This document shows, piece after piece, positions 12,626 through 24,736 of a DNA stretch of 64,000 nucleotides (position 1 is its first letter; each line of letters begins with the position of its first letter). The notes under the pieces are model-generated. The model worked only from the letters and a program-made list of their open reading frames with translations, searched no databases and had not been told where the DNA came from. The stretch spans positions 2,146,286 through 2,210,285 of the forward strand of contig VWZX01008936.1 in the NCBI GenBank assembly GCA_013399015.1, in the 5' to 3' direction. Source of the stretch: Galbula dea (Eukaryota; Chordata; Aves; Piciformes; Galbulidae). A program made the translations under genes and the position numbers.

Positions 12626-12828
12626 GGAGGCAATTCTAGGGTCTCCCAAGGCAGACCTTTTTTGCACTACTTGCAGCTAGAGCAGCATATGGGAGGCAAA
12701 AAGGAGGAGCAGAGAAGACAAGTGGAAAAATGCAAGTGTGGGAGAAACCTGTGTACACAAGCTGGCAATTAAGGTCTCCCATCAATGGCTCAAACATCTC
12801 TCTGAAAACGAGGCAGGTTCATCAAAGA

Positions 12829-12850
12829 CATATTCAAGCATATTCAAGCA
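12829..12850 (+). repeat. 10-bp tandem duplication
   Basis: The ten bases 'tattcaagca' occur twice in direct tandem (12831-12840 and 12841-12850). This looks like a small replication-slippage duplication in otherwise unique sequence. Confidence 0.85.
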
Positions 12851-15800
12851 GCAAATCCCTCAAATTTGGCACCAAATTCAGTTTGGTGACAGGGTTAAGG
12901 TGCAGCCCCCCACAGACAGCATCGTACACTCCTCAGATGACAAGAGCACAGGTTGGAGTTATGCTACCCACATCCTTCTCCCTCTCTGTTTATAGTTTAC
13001 AGACATAAATGACCAACTCCAGTAATAAAGAGCAGGCCTGCTTGTTCAGTAAAAGAGGTCACACAGACTTGCACCACATTATTTCTCCCAGCCTTTCCCC
13101 ATGAGGATGGCCTCATATAGACTAAGCTTCCACCAGCCAGATACTAGCCCCATCCAAGTCATTACCCTCTTACACAAAAATGTAACATCATAGGGGAAAA
13201 ACTTCTACAGCAATTTTTCATTTCACTCTGTAAATGAAAACAAAATAAATTTTGTCTGGTTTAACAGTACTCTTCCAAATCATGCCAGACACAAAATTCT
13301 CTGTATATTCAAATTCATGAGGTTGCATCAAACACTCATGTTCTCTCAAATGCTCTTCCCCTCTCTGGCTTGCCAGTTCACTCAGGAAAGAAATACCTAC
13401 AAAAACATTTTGGGCTTCCATTTGGCAGAATGTTTTGAAACAGTTTGTAATATAGAAAATGCCTGTCAACAGCTGTTAGCAGCACAGGAGGGATCTCTCT
13501 GTGTACAGATGCTGATATGCTAGCAAGCTCTTCACTGAGAGGAGTAAGTGATGCATATTTTTTTTTTCTACAACCCATCTGACTACATGTAGTTTCAATT
13601 TGTGTTTTGTTTTTAACAGGAGATTCGAGCTGATCTTCTATCTCATATCAATTTACACAGGCCTACTGCATTTAGGAAAGTAAGGTATACATATTTCTCT
13701 AAAGTGGAAGCATTCCTTCAAGGCTGTAAAAAATACTTTACACTGGGCAAACTATTTAAACAGGACTTCAGCTAAATGCCTTCATTATCATCCTCCAAAG
13801 AAGCCCTACTTGACAACTGTGGGTGCTACTGTGCAATGTTCACCAGTGCCAACTAGATTGGCTCATCTCTCCAGGTTTCCTATACAGCCAGTAAAAAAAA
13901 TAAAGAGGAGGGGTAAGGAAAAAGAAAGCTTCCAGAAAACAAGATGACCCAGACCACAGAAATTCAGTTCCTGCTGCACTCCACTAAAGACCTTCCATCT
14001 CTACTGATTACAAAGGGGCCTAATTAAGTCAGAAGCCTAATGAAATTAGCTGATCCAGTCAGAAGCCTAAACTTAGGATAACTCAGAACATCCCATTATT
14101 GACACCAATATTACTTTTTTATAGTCTTTTATAACTGACTAGTATCAGCTTTTTAGGTAGCAGACATCTTTCAGTTTGTAGACAGACTACTATGCACTGC
14201 TAATGAAGGATAGGTTACAAGAAATCAGCCTGCAATGAGACTGTGCAAAGGTACAAAACACAAAGGCAGGAAAACTTTCTGCAAGGCAAACAAAGATCCA
14301 ATACCACTCTGCTGTTACACTGGAAAACCACAACACAGTCACCTCTGGAACTGTATTTAACACTAGAACACACCAAACCCACCCACCCAGCTAAAACCAC
14401 CCAAAAACCTAGAACTGCTCACTCGCACCAAACCACCCCCAAGAGCCACCTAAATCAGAACCACCACTGGACGTACCCAAGCGCTGCTTGTACTATTAGA
14501 TGACCACAGTAGCAAATGCCCAAGCTGCACCTCCTGCTCCACAAAAATAGTCACCGAGCAACTGGCCTTTTCCCCTGGACAGCACTGTAAGGAAGAAATT
14601 TTGAAGAATCTCAGCAGCCCTTAGAGCTGCTGTCAAAAAAAAAATAAAATCCTAACAGTACCACTCCCACAAAAAAGGGATAGAGCTTGTTCTTATATAA
14701 GTATGTATATTATTTAACACTCAAAACTAACAGCTCCATCACTTCTATGCAAAACGAGAAGTAAGGAGCTGAGGGAGGGGGAAAATATAATGCTACTCTG
14801 TTGTACCTATCCATTTTGTTTATTTGCCTCAGGGCAAGTCAAGGGCCTTCACTCTGCAGAAAAAGGACCACTGTCCATTTTCTTTTTCTTCCTTTGTTGT
14901 AGTGCAGGGTGAATGATGCGAGTATAATTCACATATTTGCATCTATTAACTATTATCTCCTAGGAAATTATCTTTTGGATCTGGGAAAAGGTGATTACAA
15001 AACACCTTAAAGCTGAGATAAACAAATGCACACCATCTTCTCAGGCAAACAATTGATCCTGCTTTTGCAGTCATCTGAACGAGTTTTGCTCTTCCTTAGA
15101 TTAAACAAACACATGCTGCTGAGATGCATGTGTTGCTTCTGAGGTAGATGGGAAGGACAAGGCCTAGGTGACAAAAATAACTTTCAAATAGAAGTTAGTG
15201 TATTCACATTGCAAAGAACATAAAAGGAGGCAGGAAGCAGGGGAGGGAAGTGTCTCTCTCATACCATATTTAAGTGACAGTACAAGTAGCAGTGACTTTT
15301 TTCCCCTGAACTGCTCACAGATATGGGACCATTGCATAATCTTGCAATAATCTTGTAAATTCTATTCATGCTTTTTTCTGAACATTACAGGAATTCACAG
15401 AATTAAGAACAAAAATTGATTTTTCTTTTTACTCATCACTAGAAAGAAACAGATGCGAAATAGAGCAAGTTTTCCTGTAAAAACAGCTTTGTCCTACTTT
15501 ATGAACTAGTTATTCCTAACTGTAACCACCTCCTCTCACATAGAATATTATGTAGTGCTAAGAAGCTCCTCCAGTCTCTACAAACCAGCCATGAAAATTA
15601 AGTTGGTTTATGGCAAACAGGAATCCATACACACCCCTAGGATTTTTAACAGCTGGCTGACGGATGCAGATGTGCCTGTGTATACAAAGCCTAAACTCAT
15701 CTGGGCAAGTAGTACTAGGAAAGGCTATCCAAGGGAAGTGAGAAGAGGCACAACTTGGTGTACAACTGGAAAAAAAGAGGATGATGGCAATGAATGCATA

Positions 15801-16737
15801 CATTTTTGAGATTTCACCCTGGTAAAATCTTGGACTAAGATAAATTTCACTAACATTTCTGCAGATACAGGGACAAAATTCTCAAGAGATTCTACGTGAA
15901 AAGTTATTTAAAACATGCACACATTTAATCTGATAGTCAGCCTTTCAGTCAAACTATTTTCTGTACTTCAGTGAGGGCAACAGCAGGGAAAAAGGATTTA
16001 AATCTTTATGGAGAAAAGCATTTTCCATTTCAGAATGTATTATTTTTAGGACCACATGGAAAATTTCCTTTAAGGATACCACCTCTTGGTGGCATCCTAG
16101 ATGGCCTGCATGACAGGCATGTATGCAGTAAGTAGGTAACTCAATGTTAACAATACAAAGACAAGCAAGTCAAATTCAGTTTTACTTGAAGATGTGGCTT
16201 TCTAAAATACCACAGAGGAAAAAAGGTATTTCTGCAGTAAAGAGACAGTTGGAGGTTTGCATACTTCAAGAGCAGCAACATATAGCCTTTGCTATATTGA
16301 GAACAAAAAGCATTTTGGTTGAACCTTTTCCAGACCATCCCTGTTCTCTGATGGTTTTTCTCTACCTGATGTCTTCTCTAGTTTTTCATTCACATTCCTG
16401 ATGGTTCTTGACAGTTTCACACGGTCCTGAAGGACTTTTAAAAAATAAACTCAGAATCCAAACCATTGTACTCCTTAGCCCATCTCTAGGCCCCTTTGCT
16501 ATTTGACATACCAGTACTGTCTCTGCAGACTCTGCAGCACATGCAACCTGCTTTTCCATCTAGCTGCATTACTCAGTTTGCATTCCTGTAAAGGTCCACT
16601 CCAAGAAAAATAATAATTTCCACTTTAGCTTCCTCTGAAATGCCTAATACACCTTTCATAATCAGTTTTCCTTACCTGCCCTATGCTAATCTACTATAAT
16701 CTACTGTACAAATTTCTGAATCTACCTATAAAATCTG
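12851..16737. other. unique sequence, no gene seen
   Basis: The block holds a 10-base T run (13558-13567), an interrupted A run (14634-14644) and a direct repeat (14027-14070, listed separately). Open frames up to 97 codons occur on both strands without recognisable similarity. Confidence 0.5.
14027..14070 (+). repeat. 14-bp exact direct repeat in a TAAT-rich patch
   Basis: The 14 bases 'agtcagaagcctaa' occur at 14027-14040 and again at 14057-14070, with a 30-bp period. Each copy is next to homeodomain-type cores (cctaattaa, gaaattagct). It may be a local duplication of a regulatory motif or simply a slippage product. Confidence 0.8.
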
Positions 16738-16838
16738 TGTCATGGTTTGGATTAGAACAGAATTAATTCTGTTCAGTAACTGTATTTTCTAAAAGATATT
16801 CCACCACCACATACATAGTACTGTTATTAGTTATCCCC

Positions 16839-16853
16839 CACACACACACACAC
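16839..16853 (+). repeat. short (CA)n run inside the LTR
   Basis: About seven CA units follow a run of five C. The run is inside the LTR, so it was either brought in with it or expanded after insertion. Confidence 0.8.
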
Positions 16854-17164
16854 CTTGCCTGAACTGTCCCTTTAAGAAACCTGAAATTCCTGAGTTGAGG
16901 ACGCTGCAAACCCCCTCCGGGGGGCGGGGGGGGGAATGCTGGGTTTCTCCGGGGGACTTTTGTTGATTGGGACCACGAGGAAGTTCCTTCCTGCTGGGAC
17001 TTTCGGCCGAGCTGCGTGCTGTCTGCCTGTGCTGAAACCTGCGGGTGCTGTCTCACTGCTTTGGACTGCTTGTGCTGATTCCACTGGGAGCTGGCATCGG
17101 GACGGTTCAGTATCTTGGGTCCTGTACCTGTTTATATTTTGTTTCATTTATATCTGTTATTATT

Positions 17165-17170
17165 ATTAAA
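17165..17170 (+). promoter_or_regulatory. LTR polyadenylation signal (ATTAAA)
   Basis: The ATTAAA hexamer, a common variant of AATAAA, lies 30-40 bases downstream of the TATA-like stretch and is followed by a GT/G-rich downstream element at about 17215-17232. This is the usual layout at the R/U5 border of a retroviral LTR. Confidence 0.55.
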
Positions 17171-17261
17171 GCAGTTTTTAGTTTTTAACTTCCAATCCAG
17201 TCTCTCCTTTACCTGCTGTGTGTGGGGGGCTGGGAAGAGCCCTTAAACCCACCACAATCTG

Positions 17262-18451
17262 TGAGGCCATTAAATACACCAACTGCAGCAACATGTTTTC
17301 CTGATTTAAGGTAATATACGTGAACAAAATTCATAGAGCTGGTCTAGCTACCCAACCTGTGGAGTCTGGAAGAAACTTTCTTGTAGTTATGTAGAAAAGC
17401 ACACTGCAACTTTTCTGTGTGAGGGATTCATAATTTAGAAATAACATGCACTGGAAAAATACATTTTGAATATGCCTGAGTACACTTTTGAACACTAAAT
17501 ACATTACAACAGTATGATGCTTCATGATTTCTTAAGTTGAATACACAGTGTTAGGCAGTCTCCAGTCAGATCAGCTTAGTGTATCTCCCCCACAAACTCA
17601 CCCCCCCACCACCCCAGGCTTTCAGTTGAACTCACACTGCTGTTTGACTGCGTGCACACGTGTTGTGTGCATCCCTGCACATCTGTGCAGCATCATTTTC
17701 AAAGTGCCTCTGAGGAGGCATATTCACTTTTTCTCAGAGGAAGTCATGGACTAGAAAGAATAGGCTCTTACAGTATTAAGTTATTTAATACTTCAATACT
17801 GCAACAGATTTAAAAAATAAAAACAAAACCAAAACACACAAACCAGAGAACTAAAATCCAAACAGAACAAAACCCAAACCTTGTAGAAAGATCTTCCCCC
17901 AGAATGGTTTTAAGGCAGAAACAAAATTGTTTTACATCAATGAAACCCTCCAAGTAAAATCTACGTAACTGGGTCAGAAATTGTGTCTTGGGCAGAAGAG
18001 TTGCCATTCCTTAACTCCTGAGCTTCAAAGAAACTTTTTAAAAAATTCTTTATAATGTTTGCTTCAACAGATCTCAAATCATCCTCAGATGTTGCCATCT
18101 TACACTAACCCCAACAGAATAGGAGGGGAACCAAACCCCTCCTAACAAGCACAGATGCCAGGAGAGCACTAACACAAGTTACAAAGGTTCCGTAACACTT
18201 GCCTTTGTAGTATTCTATTGAAAAAGATAAACCAGTATTACCCAGTAAACTTAGTTCTAGGCTTGGTAAAGCCCACTTTACAGGCAGGAGAGAAACATGC
18301 ATTTACAGGCTAGGGCAAAATAGCATCTATGTTTAACACCAAAAGGGTTGAAATCTTCTATCTTGACAAGAGAGTAATGGCACTTTGTGGGCTGACAGCA
18401 AGATGGAAGTACGACGTTTCATCTCAGGCTCCAGTATTCTCCTAAGTGGTC
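17262..18451. other. unique sequence with an A/C-rich patch; no gene seen
   Basis: The stretch 17810-17880 is an A/C-rich low-complexity patch. No repeat family or plausible exon was recognised elsewhere in this block. Confidence 0.5.
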
Positions 18452-18467
18452 TGACACACAGACACAC

Positions 18468-18501
<34 letters not shown>
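18452..18501 (+). repeat. compound microsatellite (CA)n(TA)n(TATG)n
   Basis: Interrupted CA units pass into TA units and then TATG units. The order suggests that the TA part grew from the end of the CA repeat. The locus is likely length-polymorphic. Confidence 0.92.
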
Positions 18502-19049
18502 CCTGGCTTTAAGAGACATGTATGGAAAAGGAATCTTTTCAGCAGAAGGAAGGGGTGGAAAAGCTGAGGGTCTTGCTACAAGAACCAAAACTTCCTCAAA
18601 AAACCCAAATCACAACCCTCCTTCAGGTAGGCAAGTGAGGCAGGACAATTACTGTCACTGGAAATAGAAAGGCAGAAACACAGTTCTCTGCATTCAAAAC
18701 AGACTGATCCTTAATGAAGGATTAGGATATAACCATCAGCAATGCAAACAAAGGCTGAAGCAACAGTGTCCTGAAGGTGGGACACCTATAGATTTGGTGC
18801 ATGTATTTCAAGTATTTCCAAGAGGATACAATTTTCCAAGACCAGTTTCTCCAACAGATACACACTCCCATACTTTACTACCCATGAGTCTTTTTGCCTT
18901 GTCAATGTAAGTATGGATTTTAAAAGGCTGGAAACTGGATGTGCAAACAGTATTTGACAATGTTTCATATATTCTTGAACGAACTGGAAAGACATGAAGA
19001 TAACACAATCTCTCCCCTCAAAAAATCTGAATAGTTAATATCCACAGAT
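18502..19049. other. unique sequence, no gene seen
   Basis: I see no repeat, RNA gene or exon pattern here. Minus-strand open frames at 18786-19008 overlap in two frames and look like chance. Confidence 0.5.
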
Positions 19050-19900
19050 GACAAAATTATTTACAGTTGGTCAAAACCACAGAAGACTGGAAGGAATTCT
19101 GGATGAATCATGCAAGGCCAGGCCAAGGGGCAAATTAAATCCAATGCACATCAATAAAAAGCAAAGTGCATTTAAATGAAAAACATGAAGCACTCAAAAC
19201 TGATTGTGAAGTTTAACAGTCCTGGAGTAAGACAGTATTTGGACCAAGTATCCAGCAAATAAATGAAAAAAAAAAAAAAGCTACATACTCAAAGATACAA
19301 CTCAGAAATATTCTTTTTTCTTTTTCTATTTTAAAGACGAAAGCATTCACATGATTATCTAAAGGATAAGACTGACAATACTGTTGTGCCACAGCATAAA
19401 TCAGAAATGTGCTCTCCATCAGAGTGCTGTGTTCAGCTCTTATCATCTGATCTCTTCTTGAGATAGCAAATGTAAAAGGTTCAAAAAATGGAGACAAGAA
19501 TAATTCACGACAAATACAGATTTCTGTACAGAAAGAGACAGCAATGTTTGAAGCGACTACATTAATGAGAGATACATCAAGGATATGAAAGAAGATTGTG
19601 GAAAAGACAACAGCACTCATATATCCTCCTCATGCAGAAGCACAGGCATCTTTGAAACAGAAATACACTTTAAGTTGCTAAAAGGAAATGTGTATTTGTT
19701 TAATTGGTTTGGTTCTATGGCAGTACTATGTTGGGTTATTTTATTTGTATTCATTGCTCACTTGGCACAATATTTTGCCTCAAGCTAGCATAAAGACCTT
19801 GGAAAGATTCAGAGAAAGCCTACAGTTTTTAGCTCATAACACCAAGTAATTTACTTCAGGTAGAGGAAAGATCAGAAACACCTGCCTGTCCTCTCTATTT
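19050..19900 (+). mobile_element. possible ancient CR1/L3-type LINE remnant
   Basis: Scattered phrases follow the order seen in the 3' half of old CR1/L3 elements: 'gaaggaattctggatgaatc', 'taaatccaatgcacatcaat', 'agtcctggagtaagacag', 'gagtgctgtgttcagctctt' and, near 19865, 'agaggaaagatcagaaacac'. In CR1 proteins the 'gctgtgttcagctct' part corresponds to the YCVQLW region. Divergence is high and interrupted by an A run (19266-19279), so the identification is tentative. The minus-strand 135-codon frame across 19213-19620 is antisense to this. Confidence 0.4.
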
Positions 19901-22240
19901 GCAGAATGGAAGATTTTCATGATACAGAATCAAACTAACAGAAAAGGCTCAGAATCTCCCCTCTGGGACTTGAACATAACTGTCCACCTTAGGACAAAGG
20001 ACATGTTAGAGTATCAGGTACCCTTGCAAACAGCAGGCAAAGGACATGCACACAGGTTGCAGAACAGGTCCATTAAGATACCTAATCCTTCGCACTAGTA
20101 TAGTATGTTAATGTCCACACAGTGAGGCACAGGAGGATGGAAACAAGGCAACATATAAAGCTCTGTTACAAGGCTTCAGCCTAAGGATGCTAGATACAGG
20201 GTAGATGCACTCCCTGTTCAAAAGTGGTCTTTGCAATGTTTGGAATAAGAAACTGCACTGATTTCTCATGAGAGGTCTGACACTGAAGAAACTGCTGGGT
20301 TGCATCAAGGCAGTGCCATTACAGTGGTCCAACACAAACCACATCCTTCAGACACCAACCCTTCGCAGTGCTCACAAAAGTGCTTGTACACAAAGTATTT
20401 ACAACAGGACTAAGGTGTTTTTCCCATTACTACTACAGTGTACGCTCCTCACCAAGTTATTCCTGACTGTACGAGCCCTGTGTTATACATGACAGCATGA
20501 GATTTTTTTTTTTTCTATCTAGAAACCATCCCAGAACTAGGTTAGCCTGGCAGGCTTGCAGCACTTCATTTACATATGAGTCAATCCTTCTGCAATACAA
20601 ACATTAGCAATGCATTCCCCACTGTCCTTCTATTTATACTCACTATTTAACCTGCAGGCATCCCAAGTTAATTAAACAAATCAATCCCATTGAGATAATT
20701 GTGTCTCAAGCAAATTAGCACAATTAGCCTTTTAAAAAGGAAATCCAAGTACTACCCACTATTTCTTCATATAAATCACGTGCTCATTCCTCCGACTCTA
20801 GGTTCATGGCTATCTAGGAATCTGCATTAAAATGTAAAGTATGACACATGAAACTGGTTGATGTGTGACTTACAGCCAGCAGCTTCTGTTTTCGTCATTC
20901 ACTTTCACTGAAATCAGAGGTGACCATCAGAAATAAATATTCTTAGAGGAGAAAGAAGCAAGGAAGGTTCCCACTGCACTGGACACTTCATAGCCATATC
21001 ACTTAGAGGACAGTCTCGGCTTTAAAACAGTACATTGCAGTGGCACACAGCTAGTTATCTGCATATAGCAGTGGTTAGAGTCACTCTTAATCCTTTCTTC
21101 TCCAGCTGAAGTGTACAGAAACTCCTCTCAAACAAAGCTTAAGTTCTACAAATGACATCCTGGAATCCATCCTCCTTTGGAGACCCACACCTCCATCCCT
21201 CGCATGCACTGAAGCTGCTGTGGCAGTTTAACATACCATTATCCTTGGCCACCCACCGTGTTTACAGAATTTTTGTTCCCTAGGGCAGCCTCAGAATAAC
21301 CCAATATATCCCAGCTTCTCTGGTCACTGCCTACCCTCCATCCAAGTTCTCAACCATCTAGCACCAACATGGCCAGGGTAGAGTGGCAGACATCCTTTTC
21401 TACCAGTGCTGGTAACAGAAAAGGCCACAACTTTTGGCTGAAAGCTGGAGATGTCTTCAGCTACCTGCCTGGAAAAGCTGTGAGAAGCACTGAGCACCCT
21501 ACAACACCTAAGTAATGTGCAAAACCATGACCTCATCAGCTGAAGCATCTAACTAGCCCACTCTTTCAAGAGACAGTAAAATATCTATGTAGTACACTTA
21601 CAACACTGCAAGACAGACCTCAGTCTTTTCATTTCATGTGAGCCTATGAGCAGCAAGAGTTGCTTGAATGCAGAAGACTCATTTCACAGCTCATGAGAAA
21701 CTGCTGAGCAGAAGCAGGTAAGTGTGTGCGCACACGGGAAGACAGAAAAAAAGATGTTAACAAACCTAACCAGTAGTAACTGTCTTCTTGATTCTCTCAG
21801 AAGATGATTCAAGGAGGGGCGAGTTACTCCTCCCAGTGCCTCCTGCCAGCTGCTAGGCAACTGCAGCAGCCACGCAGGGGCAGGCAGGCATCTAGCATTA
21901 ACTTGTCTTTTTGAGGGAATTAAAAAAGGCTTACTAGCACATTAGCTGCAAAACTGGTAATTGGTACTAAGTTCCTGAGAGTAATTATGGGGGAGAAAAA
22001 AAGGGAAGAGAAGTGATGCAGCAGACCAAGCAGGGGACTAGGCTGGCATGCTGCTGCCTGAGCACCACAGACGAAGAGAGGGTATGGTGGAGGTAATTTA
22101 GTGGAAGACTTTTTGCAAAAGGAAAAACCCCACAGAAATGAGGTATTTAACTAAAATTAAAGTATTTTTCCCTCTTGGCACATTTCTTATCCATGTGGTA
22201 CTGTAACCAACATATCACATTGGCTCAGCAAACTTCTCCT
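19901..22240. other. unique sequence; conserved-element-like patch at 20655-20760
   Basis: A T run lies at 20503-20514. The stretch 20655-20760 is dense in attaa/caaattag/acaattag cores ('aagttaattaaacaaatc', 'cattgagataattgtgtc'), the composition typical of developmental enhancers bound by homeodomain and POU factors. A consensus-like + strand donor (GCAG followed by gtaagt) occurs at 21717/21718, but the possible exons upstream have weak acceptors or stops. Confidence 0.4.
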
Positions 22241-22274
22241 AGATGGTAACGGTACAGCTTCCAAATATGCCACA

Positions 22275-22727
22275 ATGGCCAGCAACCAGGTCAGTCAGCC
22301 TCTCACCTTCCCTGTGGCTCTGCTGCTGATCTGCCTCACCAAACTCCCAATCTTGACCAGCCAGCTGCCCCCTCACCAAGCTAGCAGGATCCAGCTGTGG
22401 ACCAGAGGGAAAACCAGGTTTCTGAAATGGACTGTGTGGCAGGCTAGTCTTTTTCTTGTGGAAAATTATTTTTTCCAAATTGGACCTTTCCAGTGTCTTG
22501 GTTCACTGGACAGCCATGCAAGTGGGTCAGTCAGCACAGGCAAAGTCAGCCACTTCAGCCACATATTAGTGAGCCATGCATCTGCAGTACCCCAAGATGA
22601 CAGTTTAATGGCAGTTAAAGCTCCCCACGTTAATGTGGCAGATAGCAGGCAGGAGCAGGTAAAGCAGCCTCTTCCACAACCTCATGGCAAGAAGAGATTA
22701 AGCAGGATGCCTAAAGCGCAATTGTAA
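22275..22727 (+). other. 150-codon ORF with hydrophobic N-terminus, unrecognised
   Basis: This is an uninterrupted ATG-started frame of 150 codons. The start has a favourable vertebrate context (A at -3, G at +4). Residues 8-30 (QPLTFPVALLLICLTKLPIL) could act as a signal peptide or signal anchor. The rest shows no cysteine pattern, repeat or domain I recognise, and ends lysine/arginine-rich (GKKRLSRMPKAQL). No CpG island, polyadenylation signal at a sensible distance or splice partner is evident, and a minus-strand CR1 starts 55 bases downstream. A chance ORF in a locally GC-richer patch is the most likely explanation; a small retrocopy or a young coding exon are alternatives. Confidence 0.15.
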
Positions 22728-22781
22728 CATTTTGCAGAGGTATGCAGTTTATTCTCAGCGTTGCCACTGACTATCCTGAAG

Positions 22782-23235
22782 AGCCAGAGAATCACAGAAC
22801 ATTAGAGGTTGGAAGGGACCTCTGGATATCACCTAGTCCAACCCCCTGTCAGAGCAGGTTCACCTACAGCAGGTTGCACAGGATGGCATCCAGGTGGGTT
22901 TTGAATGTCTCCAGAGACAAAGACTCCACTACCTCCCTAGGCAGCCTGTTCCAATGCTCCACCACTCTCAAAGTAAAGAAGTTCCTCCTCACGTTTAGAT
23001 GGAACTTCCTACAGTCCAGTTTGGGCCCCTTACCTCTTGTCCTGTCACTGGGCACCACTGAGAAAAGACTGCCCCATCCTTCTGACACCCACTCAATATT
23101 GAGTATTTATAAGCACTGACAAGATCCCCCCTCAGTCTTCTCTTCTCTAGGCTAAACAAACCCAACTCTCTCAGTCCTTCCTCATAAGACAGATGTTCCA
23201 GTCCCCTAAGCATTTTCCAAGTTTCCATAATGTTC
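22782..23235 (-). mobile_element. CR1 LINE 3' fragment, ~450 bp
   Basis: In + coordinates it reads as the complement of a CR1 end: 'aatcacagaacattagaggt' at the left (the 3' terminus), 'ggaagggacctctggatatc', 'cacctagtccaaccccctg', then 'gcaggttgcacaggatggca', 'agactccactacctccctag', 'gtcctgtcactgggcaccac' and 'ctaggctaaacaaacccaac' going inward. On the minus strand a 77-codon frame (22995-23228) still reads the CR1 protein C-terminus: RGLEHLSYEEGLRELGLFSL, then EKRRLRGDLVSAYKY, very close to the family. 5' truncation falls near 23235. Confidence 0.96.
22995..23228 (-). pseudogene. CR1 ORF2 C-terminal coding relic
   Basis: This minus-strand frame retains the C-terminal part of CR1 ORF2, with the motifs LSYEEGLRELGLFSLEKRRL and RGDLVSAYKY typical of the region after the reverse transcriptase. 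Only the end of the protein is present, so it is non-functional. Its good preservation suggests that this copy is younger than the CR1 at 1994-3412. Confidence 0.85.
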
Positions 23236-24698
23236 TGTTAGGGAATGCAGTACAGGAAGTTCCTACACAAATCAAGCCTTCATGCGAGTCCCACTGAACG
23301 TGTACAGACAAGCAAGGGAAGAGGTTAGCCTCAAAGTCACATACTGGGCCAAACAGGCCTCTCTTCTTGTATGACCATTCTGACTTTCACACTGCTCTTA
23401 GCACTTTCATTACCTCCACAAACAGTGGCATAACCAGTTTTATTAATTAAAAAAAAGAAGTACTGTCTTACAAAAATATGTACTCTTCAGGAAAGTCTGA
23501 AGAAGAAAACAATTTGTATGGCACACAAGTCTTCCACTAACATGATTTTATACAGTGCAAAAATCAGGATGCTTACACAGGACGATTCCCATTTCTTATT
23601 TAAAATGAACTTAAAACTGTATCGACTCACAACAAACAGCACAAACTTTTACATATATACCTATCATTTATGAGTCAGATTTTAAATGGATAACAGATAT
23701 AGCAGGACTATAAAAGTACTTTATTGTAGGGCACTCTGGGAAAAGGGACAGATATCTTATCAAAGTGTATTTAGAAAACCACTTCTGTGATACAGAATCC
23801 ATAGACACAGATGTCCTGTCATAAAGAATTCATTATTTACAAATATACTACAGAACATTCCATTTGCAAGGAAGTACCATAAATAATTCATACTCAATAC
23901 GTATCAGAAGTGAAGGCAGTAGCATTTACTCCATCATCCTCACATAGCTCCCCACACTGAGCAAAAAACAGAGCTCTGTCATAGCATCGCAAACACAAGT
24001 ACCCTGAATTTTTCTTCAAACACAATACTTCACTGTCCACCAAGTCTCCTCATCAACACAATTTAGATAGACTTTAACACAAGCATTGCCACTGTGGCAA
24101 CAAGAAGTGCAATTAATTCAGTTTTAAGACATTAAACTGCACATAATAATTTTACTTTCACTTCTGTAAATAACAGCAACTTGCTAACATGTATCCACAG
24201 CTGAGGAGCAGAAGTGTTGCACAGTTCTACCTTGTGTGATCTGCTCTGACCTGAAGAAGCAAATCCAGAGGCAGGCAAGAAACTCAACTAGTGTGACCTC
24301 TATCTCTCTGTGGAAACACAGGGCAACACTTACTGCAAAAAGTGTACCAGAAGTTTGACTTGGTGATGGAAACATGCTTTTTTTTGAAATTAGATTAAAC
24401 CAAATCTTACTTTATATAGGTGAACAAGCAGTCACCAGAAAAAAAAAGTCAAATTGCTACTTATAATAGAATCTGGAAAACCTACCTAACACTGAAGGGT
24501 CTCTAGTGAATTAGCTTTTAATTTTCTGTAACTCATGTAAATTCACCTATTTCCCAAAAGATCAAGCAAAAATTGCATTGCACCTGGATCATAAGTTCAT
24601 TTTCCTCACTATTCTACTTGTATCATTCTTTACTTCGACAGGGTACCTGTATGGATGCAAAACTTCATTTGTCCAACTCCTTTCATCTTCCTAAGGGG
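23236..24698. other. unique AT-rich sequence, no gene seen
   Basis: AT-rich sequence with isolated short open frames only. No repeat family was recognised. Confidence 0.5.
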
Positions 24699-24736
24699 AA
24701 AAAAAAACCCAAACCCCAACAAACACACACACACAA
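24699..24736 (+). repeat. A/C-rich tract ending in (CA)n
   Basis: An A run, C-rich units and six CA units form a short low-complexity tract. Confidence 0.85.

Larger units (their letters stand above)
16738..17256 (+). mobile_element. solo LTR of an avian endogenous retrovirus, 519 bp
   Basis: The element starts TGTCATGGTTTGG and ends TTAAACCCACCACA, giving TG…CA termini with an imperfect inverted repeat (TGTcaTGGTTT against TGTggTGGGTTT). It is flanked by the 5-bp duplication atctg. Its middle is GC-rich with a G run at about 16920-16935. A TATA-like 'tttatattttg' lies near 17130 and a polyadenylation-type ATTAAA at 17165-17170, followed by the GT-rich 'ctgtgtgtgggg', so its sense direction is the + strand. 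No gag, pol or env sequence or second LTR is present nearby, so the provirus was lost by LTR-LTR recombination. A 5-bp duplication would fit an ERVL-type (class III) element; the class is inference. Confidence 0.88.
16733..17261 (+). repeat. target-site duplication pair of the solo LTR
   Basis: The pentamer 'atctg' lies directly before the LTR (16733-16737) and directly after it (17257-17261). The flanks also share neighbouring bases (…tg after the left copy, tg after the right copy), so a slightly different border is possible. The 5-bp reading is the one that keeps TG…CA ends. Confidence 0.8.

Noticed and set aside
21600..21717. Consensus + strand donor GCAG followed by gtaagt with a glutamate-rich frame upstream (YEQQELLECRRLISQLMRN)
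   Set aside because: The frame meets TGA before the donor and the acceptor candidates have no adjacent pyrimidine tract.
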